Of a stretch of DNA of 64,000 nucleotides, positions 36,964-46,805 are shown piece after piece. Position numbers and translations under genes: made by a program. Below the pieces are notes generated by a model, which worked only from the letters and a program-made list of their open reading frames with translations, did not search any database and had not been told where the DNA came from. Source of the DNA: Seriola aureovittata (taxonomy: Eukaryota > Chordata > Actinopteri > Carangiformes > Carangidae); contig NC_079380.1 of assembly GCF_021018895.1 (NCBI RefSeq), forward strand, positions 8,313,236 through 8,377,235, read 5' to 3'. Each line of letters begins with the position of its first letter. Positions within the stretch are counted from its first letter, which is position 1.

Positions 36964-37657
36964 CTGTTGGACGCAAACACACATCAGTAATCGATAATAA
37001 ACAATCAGTAATCAATAATACACAATAAAGAAAGTCACCAAAATATTTTTTTCAAAGTGGGTTTGCTTTGACGTTTTTCAGATAAATGCAGAATTAAGTA
37101 AACTGGTCTTCTGTTCAATATTAAACTAAACTTAAAGTGTTATTACATTTTGTACTGTCAGCGGTCCAGACCACATGTAGTAAACTCTTCACATGAGATA
37201 CGATCCGGCTTTTCAAATGCAACTTTACGAGATAAGTTTTTCAGTGAGCTTCTGTAGGTTTGTAGTTAGTGCAAATTTAAAAGGCTGTTTTTACACAAAT
37301 TACACATTTCTATGGCATCATATACTGTAATCTTTTATAAAACACAGGTCAAGAGGTCAGATTGAGGTCTCACATTGCACATATTTATTTGTATTATATT
37401 CATATTTTTTTTAATATATTTACACATTTTTATTGTAAATATTTGATTTTTTTTTTTTTAATTCATATCTGACCTGCAGTACTTGCTTTGTTTTACCTTT
37501 CTTTATATTTTTCTTCTTACTACGTTTATTGTTATGCATCAAAACACCAAATTGTTGTATATGAAAAATTACTTGGCAATAAACCTGATTCTGAGTTACT
37601 GGGTTTTATCTTAGGTCAGTGTATTATTCAGATTTACAGACATTAATTTAGCCTGAG

Positions 37658-37725
<68 letters not shown>

Positions 37726-40700
37726 ATCAACCTCAGACCAAAGTGGATTGGAAATTCACATAGTTTAGACTATATTGTTTCCTTTGTCCTTTTCTCATTT
37801 GACACTTCTGTGTTAAAAACAAAATTTATCATCATTTATGTTTTAAATGTGCTGCTGCTCCTCTCACTGTCATCTGTTTGTTTCCATGGGGCCCATCATC
37901 TCCATCCCTCACACAGTTAGTTTGTGTAGGATGGAGAATGAGGAAAAGTACAACAGCCTAAAAGCTACACTAGCGACCCCCAGAGGCCACGCAGCTCCTC
38001 TCACTTTGATTAAAGTCTTTTAAACCGACGAACAGACTTTTCAATGGCAGGATCAAACTCTCTGATCTTTTCTGTTTACCTTGTGCTCTGTACATCTCAT
38101 TGAGAAGTTCTCTTCATTGAGGACGCAGCCTAAAAAAAACACACACACACTGAATGAGCTTCAAAGACTTTAGGTTCATCGTTTCATGCTGAGTGAGAAT
38201 GACAGCCTTCAATTAACATGAAAACACATACACAAAAAAATAATCTCAAAGATTCGTCATTTCAGGCTGAGCGAGAATGACAGCCTTCCCACACACATAA
38301 GAAAAAGCACAAGTGACTCAAGCTCTCACCCCTGAAAGATCTGTCACTTTTAACACTTTTACAGTCAGAGTTGACACAGACAGGCAAAGGTTTTAGGAGC
38401 ACAGAGCCAAGACATTAAAGAATCATGACAACAGAAGAACGTCTCTATTTATTTACACGAGGGGCAAATACTGTGAGTAAGGTAACAACAGTTTCCATTT
38501 CATCCCTATATTAACCATGACACACATCCGACAGTACCTGACTGGATGGCACATCTGTAGTGGTAGTTTCTGGGACAGCCCTTCTGGAAACAGCCCATTA
38601 TTGCACCTGTTTGTTGGCATGCTGAACACGCCTGAGGAAGAGAAACACACAAGTGAGAAAAGAGACAAACATGGCATCTCTTCTTTATGGTTTTATTTTT
38701 AACAGTGCTGGGTCTGTGAAAGTATTTTTCATCTTGATATACACTCAGTTGCCAGTTTATTAGCAACACAGGGATAAAACCTAATACAACAGTCCATCAA
38801 TAAATCCTCCGTCATGAAGGTTATAAAGTTCAGAGGTGCTGATTCAGCTGTATGATCACTCTGGAGGATGTGTTGGACGGCACTAGCTTTAGTTTGATGT
38901 ACGTAATAAATTGGAAAGTGAGTGTATATTGATAATCAAATGTTTTATTCTACTAAGCAAAAAAAAGCAAAAATATTTTTCTGATGATTGATAAACCAAA
39001 CAATTACTCAATTAATTGAATAAGAATAAAGATAATAAGATGAATCACTGATGAAAATAATAATTAGTTTGGAGGATTGGTTCACATTTGTTAAAGTCTG
39101 TGGCTGGGAAAAGATCTCCTCCTCATGTGATCAGGGATCATCTTGTGTAAAAATAAAGAGTCAAATCATGACAGTATCTTCTAAAGTTAAAACAGATGAA
39201 CTTTAACAGTCATTTTTGGGTTTTGTACTGAAAACAAGACGTCTGAAGATGATCTGAGAAATTGTGGTTGTCAACAATTTATAGACTTAACAAACAAACA
39301 AACAAACAAACAAACAAATAAATAAATAACTTCCCGATTAGTCAGTAGTGAAAATAATTGCTAGTTGCAGCTCTAATCCACTGAAGCCTCTTATTACCTT
39401 TGGTTGAACTTTCCTCCATCACTAAAGAGCACTGGCAGGGGTCTTTTCATGGCCAGTTTAGACAGGGGGAATGATTACAGCAAACATTAGTCTTACTAAT
39501 ATCACACTATCACTAAGAGTTTTCTTATTCAGGTGATAAATTCTCTGTAGGTTCATCACTCCAACAACTGCTTTCACATTGTTCATCGATATACTGTTAT
39601 TATAAATATACTGATTATAGCTGCTTTTTAAATTGCACTTCTGTCCTGCTTGACTCATGGATGCATTTTCGAAAAGTTAAAGGTTTTTAATGTGAAGCAG
39701 CAGCTGTTGGGTCATTATCAGTAACTTAACACAGCTCTGATACAGCGCTCAGTGAGGCTGCTCTCTTTTACATAAGCAGACAGATAATTACTGACTGTGA
39801 ATACAGTAGAACAACTAAAGATTACTTTCACTACCAATTAATCTGCAGATTATTTTCTCAATTCATTCATTAAATGTTATACGATTACCAAAACAGTTGC
39901 TGATTAATTTTCTGTCAATCAACTAATAAATTATGAACCAATTAATGAATCAATTAAACACTGCAACAACTGAATGGTTATTGCCAACCATAAATAACAC
40001 CAACATTGAGTTTGATTTCATGAGAACGTAAAAAATAATAATGTTTTACTCAGAATCTACTTTGATATCAACAAAACACCAAATGTCCCTGTAATTATTA
40101 TGACTTCACAAAAAGTAACAAAAAACAGTAACATTTAAAAATCACCAGGTCCTAATTCTGAATAAAAAGACTAGAGCTGGAATAATTAGCCGATTGATCA
40201 ATGACTTGATTGACAGAAAACTTTTTTGATAATCAACTAATCGCTTTAGTCTTTTTTGAAAGCAGAAATCTGAATATGTTTTAGTTTTCGAACAGTTGGT
40301 TGGACATAACAAAACATTTGAAGACGTCACCTTTTACCATTTTAGTGACATAACAATTATTGGCAAAGATAATCTGTCGATTAATCAATCACAAAAGCCC
40401 CAAAAAAGTCACTGGTTTGTGTCACTCACTGTTTCCTGTGCGAGCCGAGCCGCCTCCTCCAACCCGTACAGCTTCCCTCTGACTAGGAAGACACCGGTGG
40501 ACCAGATGCCGCAGTCCTCGTGGATCCAGCACTCATCCAGATGAAGAGGCACCTTTGGGAGAGAGTTGCTGTCTCCGTCTTGCAAACTTTTGACAGCGAA
40601 GCAGTCACGACCATCACAACCACCATCTGAGGAATTCACGGAATGGCTATTAGCGAGTCCGTGTAAGTTCTCTTCCTCTTTCTGCTCAGTCTTGCAGCTC

Positions 40701-42421
40701 TGGCAGTCCACAGACGGGCTGCCAGGGTAGTAAGGGCCATGAAGGTCCCCGAGGCCTGTGATGTTGGCCGTCTGACCGCACAGGCAGCACAGCAGCATAG
40801 CCTGACACCTGCTCTCCGAGCTGAGCCGACCCAGCTGGAAACAGGACGTACTGGGAACAAATCCAGACAGAGACCTGGCAGCTGGTTGCTGCTGTCCTCC
40901 TCTGCTGCTCCGCACTGTCACCTCCTCTTCTTTATAATTGACAACGGTGCAAATCCTCTGCTCCACGTGAACAAAGGGACAAAAACTGTCAGACTTCTTG
41001 TCTTTTTTATCCCCTTTGATCTTTGCATATTTAAGCTTGATTTCTGGCTCTCTGGGAGAAAACAGAGCAGAAGGTCCCGTCTGAGTTCGCTTTTTACTCT
41101 TCCTTCTGGTGACCGTTTTTTTGTTTACTGATACACTCCTGCACGATGAGGCCTTTTGGTGCTGCTGTGGGGGGATTCTGTGTGTTTGTTTTTGTTTGGT
41201 TCGTCTTAACTTTTTCGTTTTTTGAATGGTGAGGGGCTTCTTTCGTTTGATGTTCTTTGCGTAAGAAGCTCTGTTATGAGGCTGCTGCTCACTCTGCACT
41301 GATTTCTTCTCTGTCCGATCGTCCACATCAGACTCCTCCGAAATACTGCTCACTCTCTCGGACACATTCGGCTGTGAGACCGGCTCGTCTGCCTCTGGGC
41401 TGGACAACCTCACCGCGTACTCCATCATGTCATCAGAATCACAACTTTCATTATAGATACCCACCGCATCATTTTTGACCTGTCTCCTCAAACTGTGGCG
41501 AGACACACTGCAGGTAAACTGAGGCATTTCAGAGACAGGTTTTCTGATTCTGGGACTACGTCGCACTTCTTTAGGTGGATCCTTTTCCGCCTCACTCTGA
41601 GGGGGAGTTTCTCTCAACAGACTCTTCTTACAAGGAACATTCTTCTTGTAAGGACAGGTGTGGCTTTTCTTCTTTTCATTAGTGACTGAAACTTCGATAA
41701 CGTCGCTGTCATCGCTGGAAATGTCGACGGGAGATTCAGCCGGGTTGCCGTAAACAGCACTGAGGTCTGACAGGAGGACTACAGGCCTGGTGTGATGAAC
41801 GGGAATGTCCACTGAGCTGTCTGAGGAGTCGTCTGAGTACGAGCTGTCAGGGCTGGGCGAGCTCAGCGGCTGAGGTAGGTGATAGCAACTTCTCCCCTCA
41901 TCCAGCGAGGACACAGCCGGGGACAGAGGCTCCACGATGTGCCTCACGCTGTCTTGGATGAAAGAACTGCATATGAGCGGTTCCTTCGCTGAGGAAACAA
42001 GGAAAATAACATCAGAACCGCTGTCGCTCTCCTCTCCGCCGCTGCTTTCAGGAACCGGCCCGCCACTTTGGTCGGGCCCGTAGAAACCCGGATGCCACAG
42101 GTTGCTGTGAACTCCGTCGTGGTACAGATCCAGCCCCGGAGCTAGTGTTGAATTCATGTAGTTACCTAAAGTCTCAGGGCCCTGCTCCATGTCTCTGCAG
42201 TGGACAAGTGCTCCTGGCTGCGTGGAGAGAGAGTTGTAGGATGACGAGGCTCTGGATCTGTACGAGGAGGCGATGTCTGTGCTGCAGCTCGGCGGGCGTC
42301 GGTGGTACCACTCCGGCTTCTTTGCCAGGTCCATGGCTTCGGTGTGGCTGCGGGTCAGGGGATTGTAGCTCTTTGACAGGTCCATAGCCATGAGGGATGG
42401 ATCCTGTGAGGACACCTCCAT
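36922..42421 (-). CDS. RAI1/TCF20-family chromatin protein, compact form (whole gene)
   Basis: Exons 42421..40430, 38631..38538, 38129..38080 and a predicted last exon 36963..36922 join in phase to about 725 residues. The C-terminal half matches the RAI1/TCF20 family: EPEIKLKYAKIKG with HVEQRICTVVN (about 450-510), then an extended PHD finger beginning CCLCGQTANITGLGDLHGPY (545) and completed by CWIHEDCGIWSTGVFLVRGK, ACSACQQTGAIMGC, RNYHYRCAIQ and EENFSMRC. In RAI1 and TCF20 this module binds nucleosomes, so a nuclear chromatin role is expected. Human RAI1 and TCF20 have about 1900-1960 residues, so the long N-terminal part is missing or unrecognisable here. Residues 130-245 are acidic/serine-rich with three SUMO-interaction-like motifs. 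Proximity to mprip recalls human 17p11.2 (MPRIP, RAI1), but ePHD details resemble TCF20 as much as RAI1, so no symbol is given. Confidence 0.85.
37659..37720 (+). repeat. (AC)n microsatellite, 62 nt
   Basis: Perfect AC repeat within the predicted intron or 3' region of the RAI1/TCF20-like gene. Confidence 0.97.
38080..38129 (-). CDS. RAI1/TCF20-like ePHD exon 3
   Basis: A 50-nt exon with acceptor TTTTTTTAG and donor AAG|GTAAAC. With one base from the previous exon it reads GCVLNEENFSMRCTEHK, the closing zinc ligands of the family's ePHD. Small and easily missed by automatic frame finding. Confidence 0.9.
38159..38292. repeat. Two-unit tandem duplication of about 75-80 nt
   Basis: ATGCTGAGTGAGAATGACAGCC near 38186 and AGGCTGAGCGAGAATGACAGCC near 38263, each preceded by CAAAGA..TT..GTTCATCGTTTC-like sequence and followed by an ACACA-rich stretch. 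Intronic. Confidence 0.7.
38538..38631 (-). CDS. RAI1/TCF20-like ePHD exon 2
   Basis: Acceptor CCTCAG before 38631, donor TCAG|GTACTG after 38538. Encodes ACSACQQTGAIMGCFQKGCP and NYHYRCAIQS, the PHD zinc ligands Cys-x2-Cys ... Cys and His-Tyr-x-Cys. Phase 0 in, phase 1 out. Confidence 0.93.
38930..39375. repeat. Repeat family A, copy
   Basis: Runs from GATAATCAAATGTTTTATTC to AATAATTGCTAGTTGCAGCTCTA, with AAGACGTCTGAAGATGATCTG and GAAATTGTGGTTGTCAAC inside. An (AAAC)n/(AAAT)n run occupies about 39290-39329. Confidence 0.65.
39660..39795. repeat. Repeat family C, copy
   Basis: TTTTTAATGTGAAGCAGCAG and TTATCAGTAACTTAA match the cluster at 14640-15710. Confidence 0.55.
39808..39970. repeat. 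Repeat family A, partial copy
   Basis: CAACTAAAGATTACTTTCAC, AATCTGCAGATTATTTTCTC and TTGCTGATTAATTTTCTGTC are family terminal blocks with the middle deleted. Confidence 0.65.
40172..40392. repeat. Repeat family A copy next to the RAI1/TCF20-like exon donor
   Basis: Starts AGAGCTGGAATAATTAGCCG and ends GTCGATTAATCAATCAC. Includes TTGGTTGGACATAACAAAAC and ACATTTGAAGACGTCACC. It ends 38 nt from the exon end at 40430 (36 nt beyond the GT), inside the first coding intron. Confidence 0.75.
40430..42421 (-). CDS. RAI1/TCF20-like main coding exon
   Basis: The acceptor TTTTGCAG ends at 42424 and the first in-frame ATG is at 42421-42419. The donor is ACA|GTGAGT at 40430/40429. It encodes 664 residues. 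Near the N-terminus are the repeated motifs AMDLSKS (12-18) and AMDLAKK (29-35). VIFLV (138), VVLL (214) and VIEV (241) lie beside Ser/Asp runs. RRSPRIRKP is basic. The first ePHD zinc ligands start at 545. An upstream coding exon cannot be excluded, since the frame is open for the 2 nt left of the ATG, but none is evident. Confidence 0.9.
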
Positions 42422-42525
42422 CACTGCAAAACAGAAATATTATATTTATTTCATTTCATGCCGTTTCTAAACCGTCCCTCAAAAGGCATAAAAGGAGAAG
42501 CTACAGCTGAAACATAATCTTTGCT

Positions 42526-43023
42526 ATAGTTGCAACCATTAATCATTCAAGAAAATTTATCAGCAGTGATTTTGATCATCTATTAGTCGCTTCTCAAACA
42601 AAAGTAGACAAATATTCTGATTTCAGCTTCTTAAATGTGAAAATCTGCCACTGTTCTATTTCATGCAGTGGGGTACATTTCCATTCACTCAATGGGAAAA
42701 GCCACAAAACTTAGTCAAGAAGTCAATGCATAGAAAATTTATATGGTAGCTAATTTGATAATGGAATCATTTTTTTAGCAAAAAATACAAAATATCCTGG
42801 TTTATGATTCTCAAATGTGAATTGAATGTGTGAATATCAAATGTTCTGGTTTCTGTGGTCCTCTGTGACAGTAAACTGAATGGCTTTGGGCTCCAGAAGA
42901 CGTCACGTTGGGCTTTAGGAAATACTTACATGACATTTTACAAACCAAACAACTAGTTGATAAATCAAGAACATAAATGACAGATTCATCAATGATGAAA
43001 ATAATTAGTTAGTTGCAGCCCAA
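42526..43023. repeat. Repeat family A, long copy
   Basis: Starts AGTTGCAACCATTAATCATT and ends ATAATTAGTTAGTTGCAGCC. Contains GACAGTAAACTGAATGGCTTTGG and AAGACGTCACGTTGGGCTTT. Confidence 0.7.
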
Positions 43024-43254
43024 TAGGAAAACATAAATACGCCTATTTGGCATATGGTTTTACTACTTTTACTGTGTTTTCATGAAATGTTACTGTAGCA
43101 CCAGTATGTTGTGTAGCTGTAATATAAAGGAAAAAATAAACACAATGCAAGTATTGGATTGTATTTGTTTGACAGATACACAATATTAAATTATTCCAAT
43201 CATTACTTCTAACTGAGCTCTGCGATTCCCTTCAAATGTTCAAGTCCAAACATC

Positions 43255-43419
43255 ATAAATATCAAGTTTATGACAAAGAAAAGCATCAAATATCTGAAAA
43301 GCTGGAAACATTTTTGGCATTTTTGCTTAAAAAAAATTACAAAAATTATTATTAGATTAACCGAAATATCTGCTTGTTAATCAACTTTGTTAATTTAAGG
43401 ACTAATTGTTGCAACCCTG
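43255..43419. repeat. Repeat family A, partial copy
   Basis: Ends TAAGGACTAATTGTTGCAACCCT; upstream has CATCAAATATCTGAAAAGCTGG in family order. Confidence 0.6.
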
Positions 43420-43582
43420 AAATATATATACGGTGGTTATTGAAGGAAAATGTAAACCACACATAACACCAAAAATTAAGTTTTATCTCAAGACTTTGAC
43501 AGAATTTTTTAATTGCTAAATGTGCCTGCATTCATATGTTTTCACAAAAAAATGATAATATTAACACTTAAACCCTAATTGA

Positions 43583-43892
43583 TTTGATTAAGAGCTGCCA
43601 GATTGACAGAAAACCATATATATAATTAATAATTTTTTCGAGCAGAAATGCCAAACATTTGCTGATTTATTGTCAAAATCAAAATCCTCTAATACATCTT
43701 CAAATACCTTTATTTGTGTGCAACACAATGTAAAATCTACAAGAACATAATTTATTTTAAATTAACGCAAACAAAATCTGCTAATTCTCACAAACAAACT
43801 GGCAATTTTGGCAGAAAAAATTACCTTCAGATGAATTGATTATCATAATACCTGACGATTAATTTTCAGTCAATCAACTAATCGATTAGGTC
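43583..43892. repeat. Repeat family A, diverged copy
   Basis: TTGATTAAGAGCTGCCAGATTG at one end, GTCAATCAACTAATCGATTAG at the other. Confidence 0.6.
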
Positions 43893-44023
43893 TTCTTCAA
43901 ACAGGTAGGCCCGTTCCGATAACCGTTCGTGAGTAATGTAAAAGGTAATACAAATAATAACACGCTGTTCTGTAAATGTAACTTACAGTAAGTGTATTTA
44001 AAAGTTAAACCTGCTGGTGAGTT

Positions 44024-44300
44024 TACCCCTTAGGTGGCAGCTGCTGGATGGTCGACCCCCGGGCTTTAGGATGTCACTTTCCCCCTGAAACAGCTCTGGT
44101 AACAGGGTTAGCTAACACACCTCTCCGGGCCCATCATCATCATCAGAACTGGATGTAAACAAAAGCAGCGACGGCCCGAGTTCATGCTAGCTGGTTAGCT
44201 AGCCCCAGTCCGGCTAAGCTAGATCCAAACGGAGACGACACTCGACGCGACGACCGGCGATAAACATGTTCGCTAACGCACGCAGGTAATTACAACCCCC
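44024..44300 (-). promoter_or_regulatory. CpG-rich promoter of the RAI1/TCF20-like gene, possibly bidirectional
   Basis: 44040-44285 is GC/CpG-rich (GACGGCCCGAG, CGACGCGACGACCGGCG) within AT-rich DNA and lies upstream of the main exon. A minus-strand donor GGG|GTAAACT near 44028 could end a non-coding first exon that splices to 42423. On the plus strand a donor CGCAG|GTAATT lies at 44285. No TATA box is seen. Confidence 0.55.
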
Positions 44301-44410
44301 CTGGCTACTGTTGGTATTTCAAAGTTGTCATCATGGACACCTTCTTCCTCCAGAGTCAAGTCACACTGAAACAACATGGATAGCACCGGAAGGGAATTTG
44401 TGCCTTCAAG
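44266..44410 (+). other. Candidate divergent spliced transcript (two short exons)
   Basis: Plus-strand sequence offers ...CGCAG|GTAATT at 44285, an acceptor CTTCTTCCTCCAG ending at 44353, and a second donor TTCAAG|GTAAAA at 44410, defining a 57-nt exon and a very short 68-nt intron. The ATG at 44266 reads into a stop in the second exon. A second ATG at 44376 opens MDSTGREFVPS and stays open at the donor. No family match and no later exon found, so it may be non-coding. Confidence 0.3.
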
Positions 44411-44475
44411 GTAAAAGCTCGTCTTCTTCTTCTCTGCTGGTATGGAGATTCTAATTCTAGAATATAAGCCATTGG

Positions 44476-44492
44476 TAATAATAATAATAATG

Positions 44493-44529
<37 letters not shown>

Positions 44530-44541
44530 TGATGATGATGA
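44476..44541 (+). repeat. (TAA)n then (GAT)n microsatellite
   Basis: Imperfect TAA repeat to about 44526, then five GAT-type units. Confidence 0.95.
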
Positions 44542-44591
44542 AGTCGGTCCTCACTTTCTGACACGTCTTCAAGTGAGGGTTAAGACTTGGT

Positions 44592-44624
44592 TTTAGGGTT
44601 AGGGTTAGAATTAGGTTTAGATAG
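44592..44624 (+). repeat. Short telomere-like TTAGGG stretch
   Basis: TTTTAGGGTTAGGGTTAG followed by degenerate AATTAGGTTTAGATAGGG. Two to three exact units only. Confidence 0.8.
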
Positions 44625-44693
44625 GGTTGAGGTGAGTGTTGGGTAAGGGGGAATGCCTTATGTCAATGAGTCTTCACAAAGATAGAAGAACAA

Positions 44694-44696
<3 letters not shown>

Positions 44697-44758
<62 letters not shown>
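44697..44758 (+). repeat. (GT)n microsatellite, about 62 nt
   Basis: GT repeat with one GG interruption at 44728-44729. Confidence 0.97.
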
Positions 44759-44760
<2 letters not shown>

Positions 44761-46660
44761 TTTTCCATCGAAGCAGCATCCATTTTCTGCCACTTATCTG
44801 GAGTCTGGTCACACTGCAACAAGCAAGATGCAAGATAGTCCAGATGTCGATGATGTTGGGTACCAACATAGATGAGTATTTACAAAATGCAGAGACCAAT
44901 CAACTGTTCCTGCACATTTTGACATAACAATGTGCCAGGCCTTCATTTTCAGGCCACACCATTGAAACAGACTCTTCACTGGGGGCTGTCGACGTTTGTT
45001 TCAAGGCTTCATTGTGTTTGACAAACACAATTACACCAAGCAGTGCCTCCCCACCTGGGAGTTTTTCAGCATGCGGTGTACCACTCCACACACACATCAG
45101 GCGAGTGTGTGTGGAGTGGTACAGTTGTATTCATACATAATAAGTCTATTTATAAAATGTAATTAAATGCACATTTACAGTGGCCTCTTTTTGAATTACG
45201 TGTGTTTGCATTATTATTGGAAAATTATTATAAAGTACACAACCGTAGTAAGGTTTGGTCAAATGAACAACAGCATTCTGGGTTAAATGGTAAAATCCAG
45301 CACATTCTGTCCCATAGTTACACAGCAGTGGGGTTAAGGTTGTTATTTTTTATATTATATTATATATAAACTATAATATAATATAATTAACTCCTAAAGC
45401 TCGAATGGTGAAAGATGTGGATCTTTAGCTCCATAAACTGCAACAATTTTCCCCCAAATTTTCAAAGAACCATGGCTGGATCTCCAACTGGAAAAAAAGG
45501 CCTACTGCGTAATGGGCTCAGACCTCCCTGGGGTTGCAAATTTGTTAGAGTTCAGTATGTAAAATCAAACCTTCAGCTAAAAAGCGTTCACAGGGTTAAA
45601 AACTGATTAGGTGACAAAATAGACTAGAATTGAACACAAACAAATCATAAAATGAAATGCACTGGAACACGTGACATTAAAACACTTTGAACCTTGACAA
45701 CCCTAATACTCAAAATCTGCTGCCATCATCTCACACGCCAAGACATGCAACACGTCAATGTGGGCTTTTATTTTGAAATATTAGCTCGGACGTTATCTTT
45801 ATTTTTGGGGATACCTTGACAGTCTTCCTCCTCCGGAAAGAGGGCTCAATACTGTCCAAGCCTCAGTATTTGTTTAATGCACCTTTCAAGGTATCCAGAT
45901 AATACGACTGTAGCAGCCATGATTTTTTATCTTTCCTGTTAAAACGGCTGCTGATGTTTGTCTCATTTTTGCCAGACATGATAACAAAAAATAAAACGAG
46001 GCTCCAGATTTGAACCCTGCAGAGACCTGTGGCACGATGACAGACAACAAAGTAGAGACAGCGACGGTTTAATATGCCAGTTCCATTTAATAAAAAAATC
46101 TATTTATATTAATAACACTTCAGTGAACAAATATAAATTACAATTTGTGTGTGACAGATTTATCTGCCTGTAAAGTTACCTGCCGGAAATGTTTATAAAT
46201 CTGCTTCATTTAAAATATTTAATTACTTAAAAAAATCAGGTCACATACAGCAGTGATGAGAGGCTGGACAACAACTCACATGTCTGATAAACTGTGCAAG
46301 TCACATCAAAGGAGAACAACAAGGCTGTACAGAAAAAATACTGTATATACAACACAACAAAGTAACCATGAATTTTTTTTATGGTGATATTTGGTCAATA
46401 CATGTAAAGACAAAAGAAAACAAATTAAATATAAGTTTGACATAATCATCACAATCATAGGAATTAATCTAAAATACTTGGTCCTGACAGGTTTATCTCC
46501 AAAACTGAAATCAAAACCAAAAGTAAAAAGGTGAGACTGTGGATAAGAGTCCCTGGACTTATTAAATACATCAGTTCTTTTTTTTTTAAATACATTTCAT
46601 GAGAGTAATACTGAGGGTAAAGTACTTTTTGTGACAGAGAAGACAATTGTCCAAACTGAA
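44759..46660. other. Region between the two minus-strand genes
   Basis: No coding exon recognised. 45340-45390 is an AT-only palindrome-like stretch. The right part (about 45760-46660) probably holds the mprip 3' UTR on the minus strand. A reverse-strand AATAAA near 45767-45772 is one possible end, uncertain. Confidence 0.4.
45078..45122. repeat. Perfect 18-bp inverted repeat with 9-nt loop
   Basis: GTACCACTCCACACACAC (45078-45095) pairs fully with GTGTGTGTGGAGTGGTAC (45105-45122), loop ATCAGGCGA. Confidence 0.9.
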
Positions 46661-46664
46661 GAAT

Positions 46665-46805
46665 TCAGGGTGAAGTCTGGTCCAGAGCCTGATGAGCCAG
46701 CCTCAGATTTTCTCTCAGGTCGTCCATCTGTCTCTCTGTTTGTGCTCTCACGATGCTCAGCTCAGTGTAAATGTCCTTGTACCTCTTTGTTGCGTTCCTC
46801 TTGTC
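46665..46805 (-). CDS. mprip: mprip last coding exon
   Basis: Acceptor TTTCAG before 46805. Encodes DKRNATKRYKDIYTELSIV and a final helix, ending ALDQTSP and TGA (46665-46667). Matches the MPRIP C-terminal coiled coil. Confidence 0.93.
   Translation of the reverse strand, partial: DKRNATKRYKDIYTELSIVRAQTERQMDDLRENLRLAHQALDQTSP

Noticed and set aside
44592..44624. Interstitial telomere or chromosome fusion scar
   Set aside because: Only two or three exact TTAGGG units; short degenerate runs like this occur by chance.
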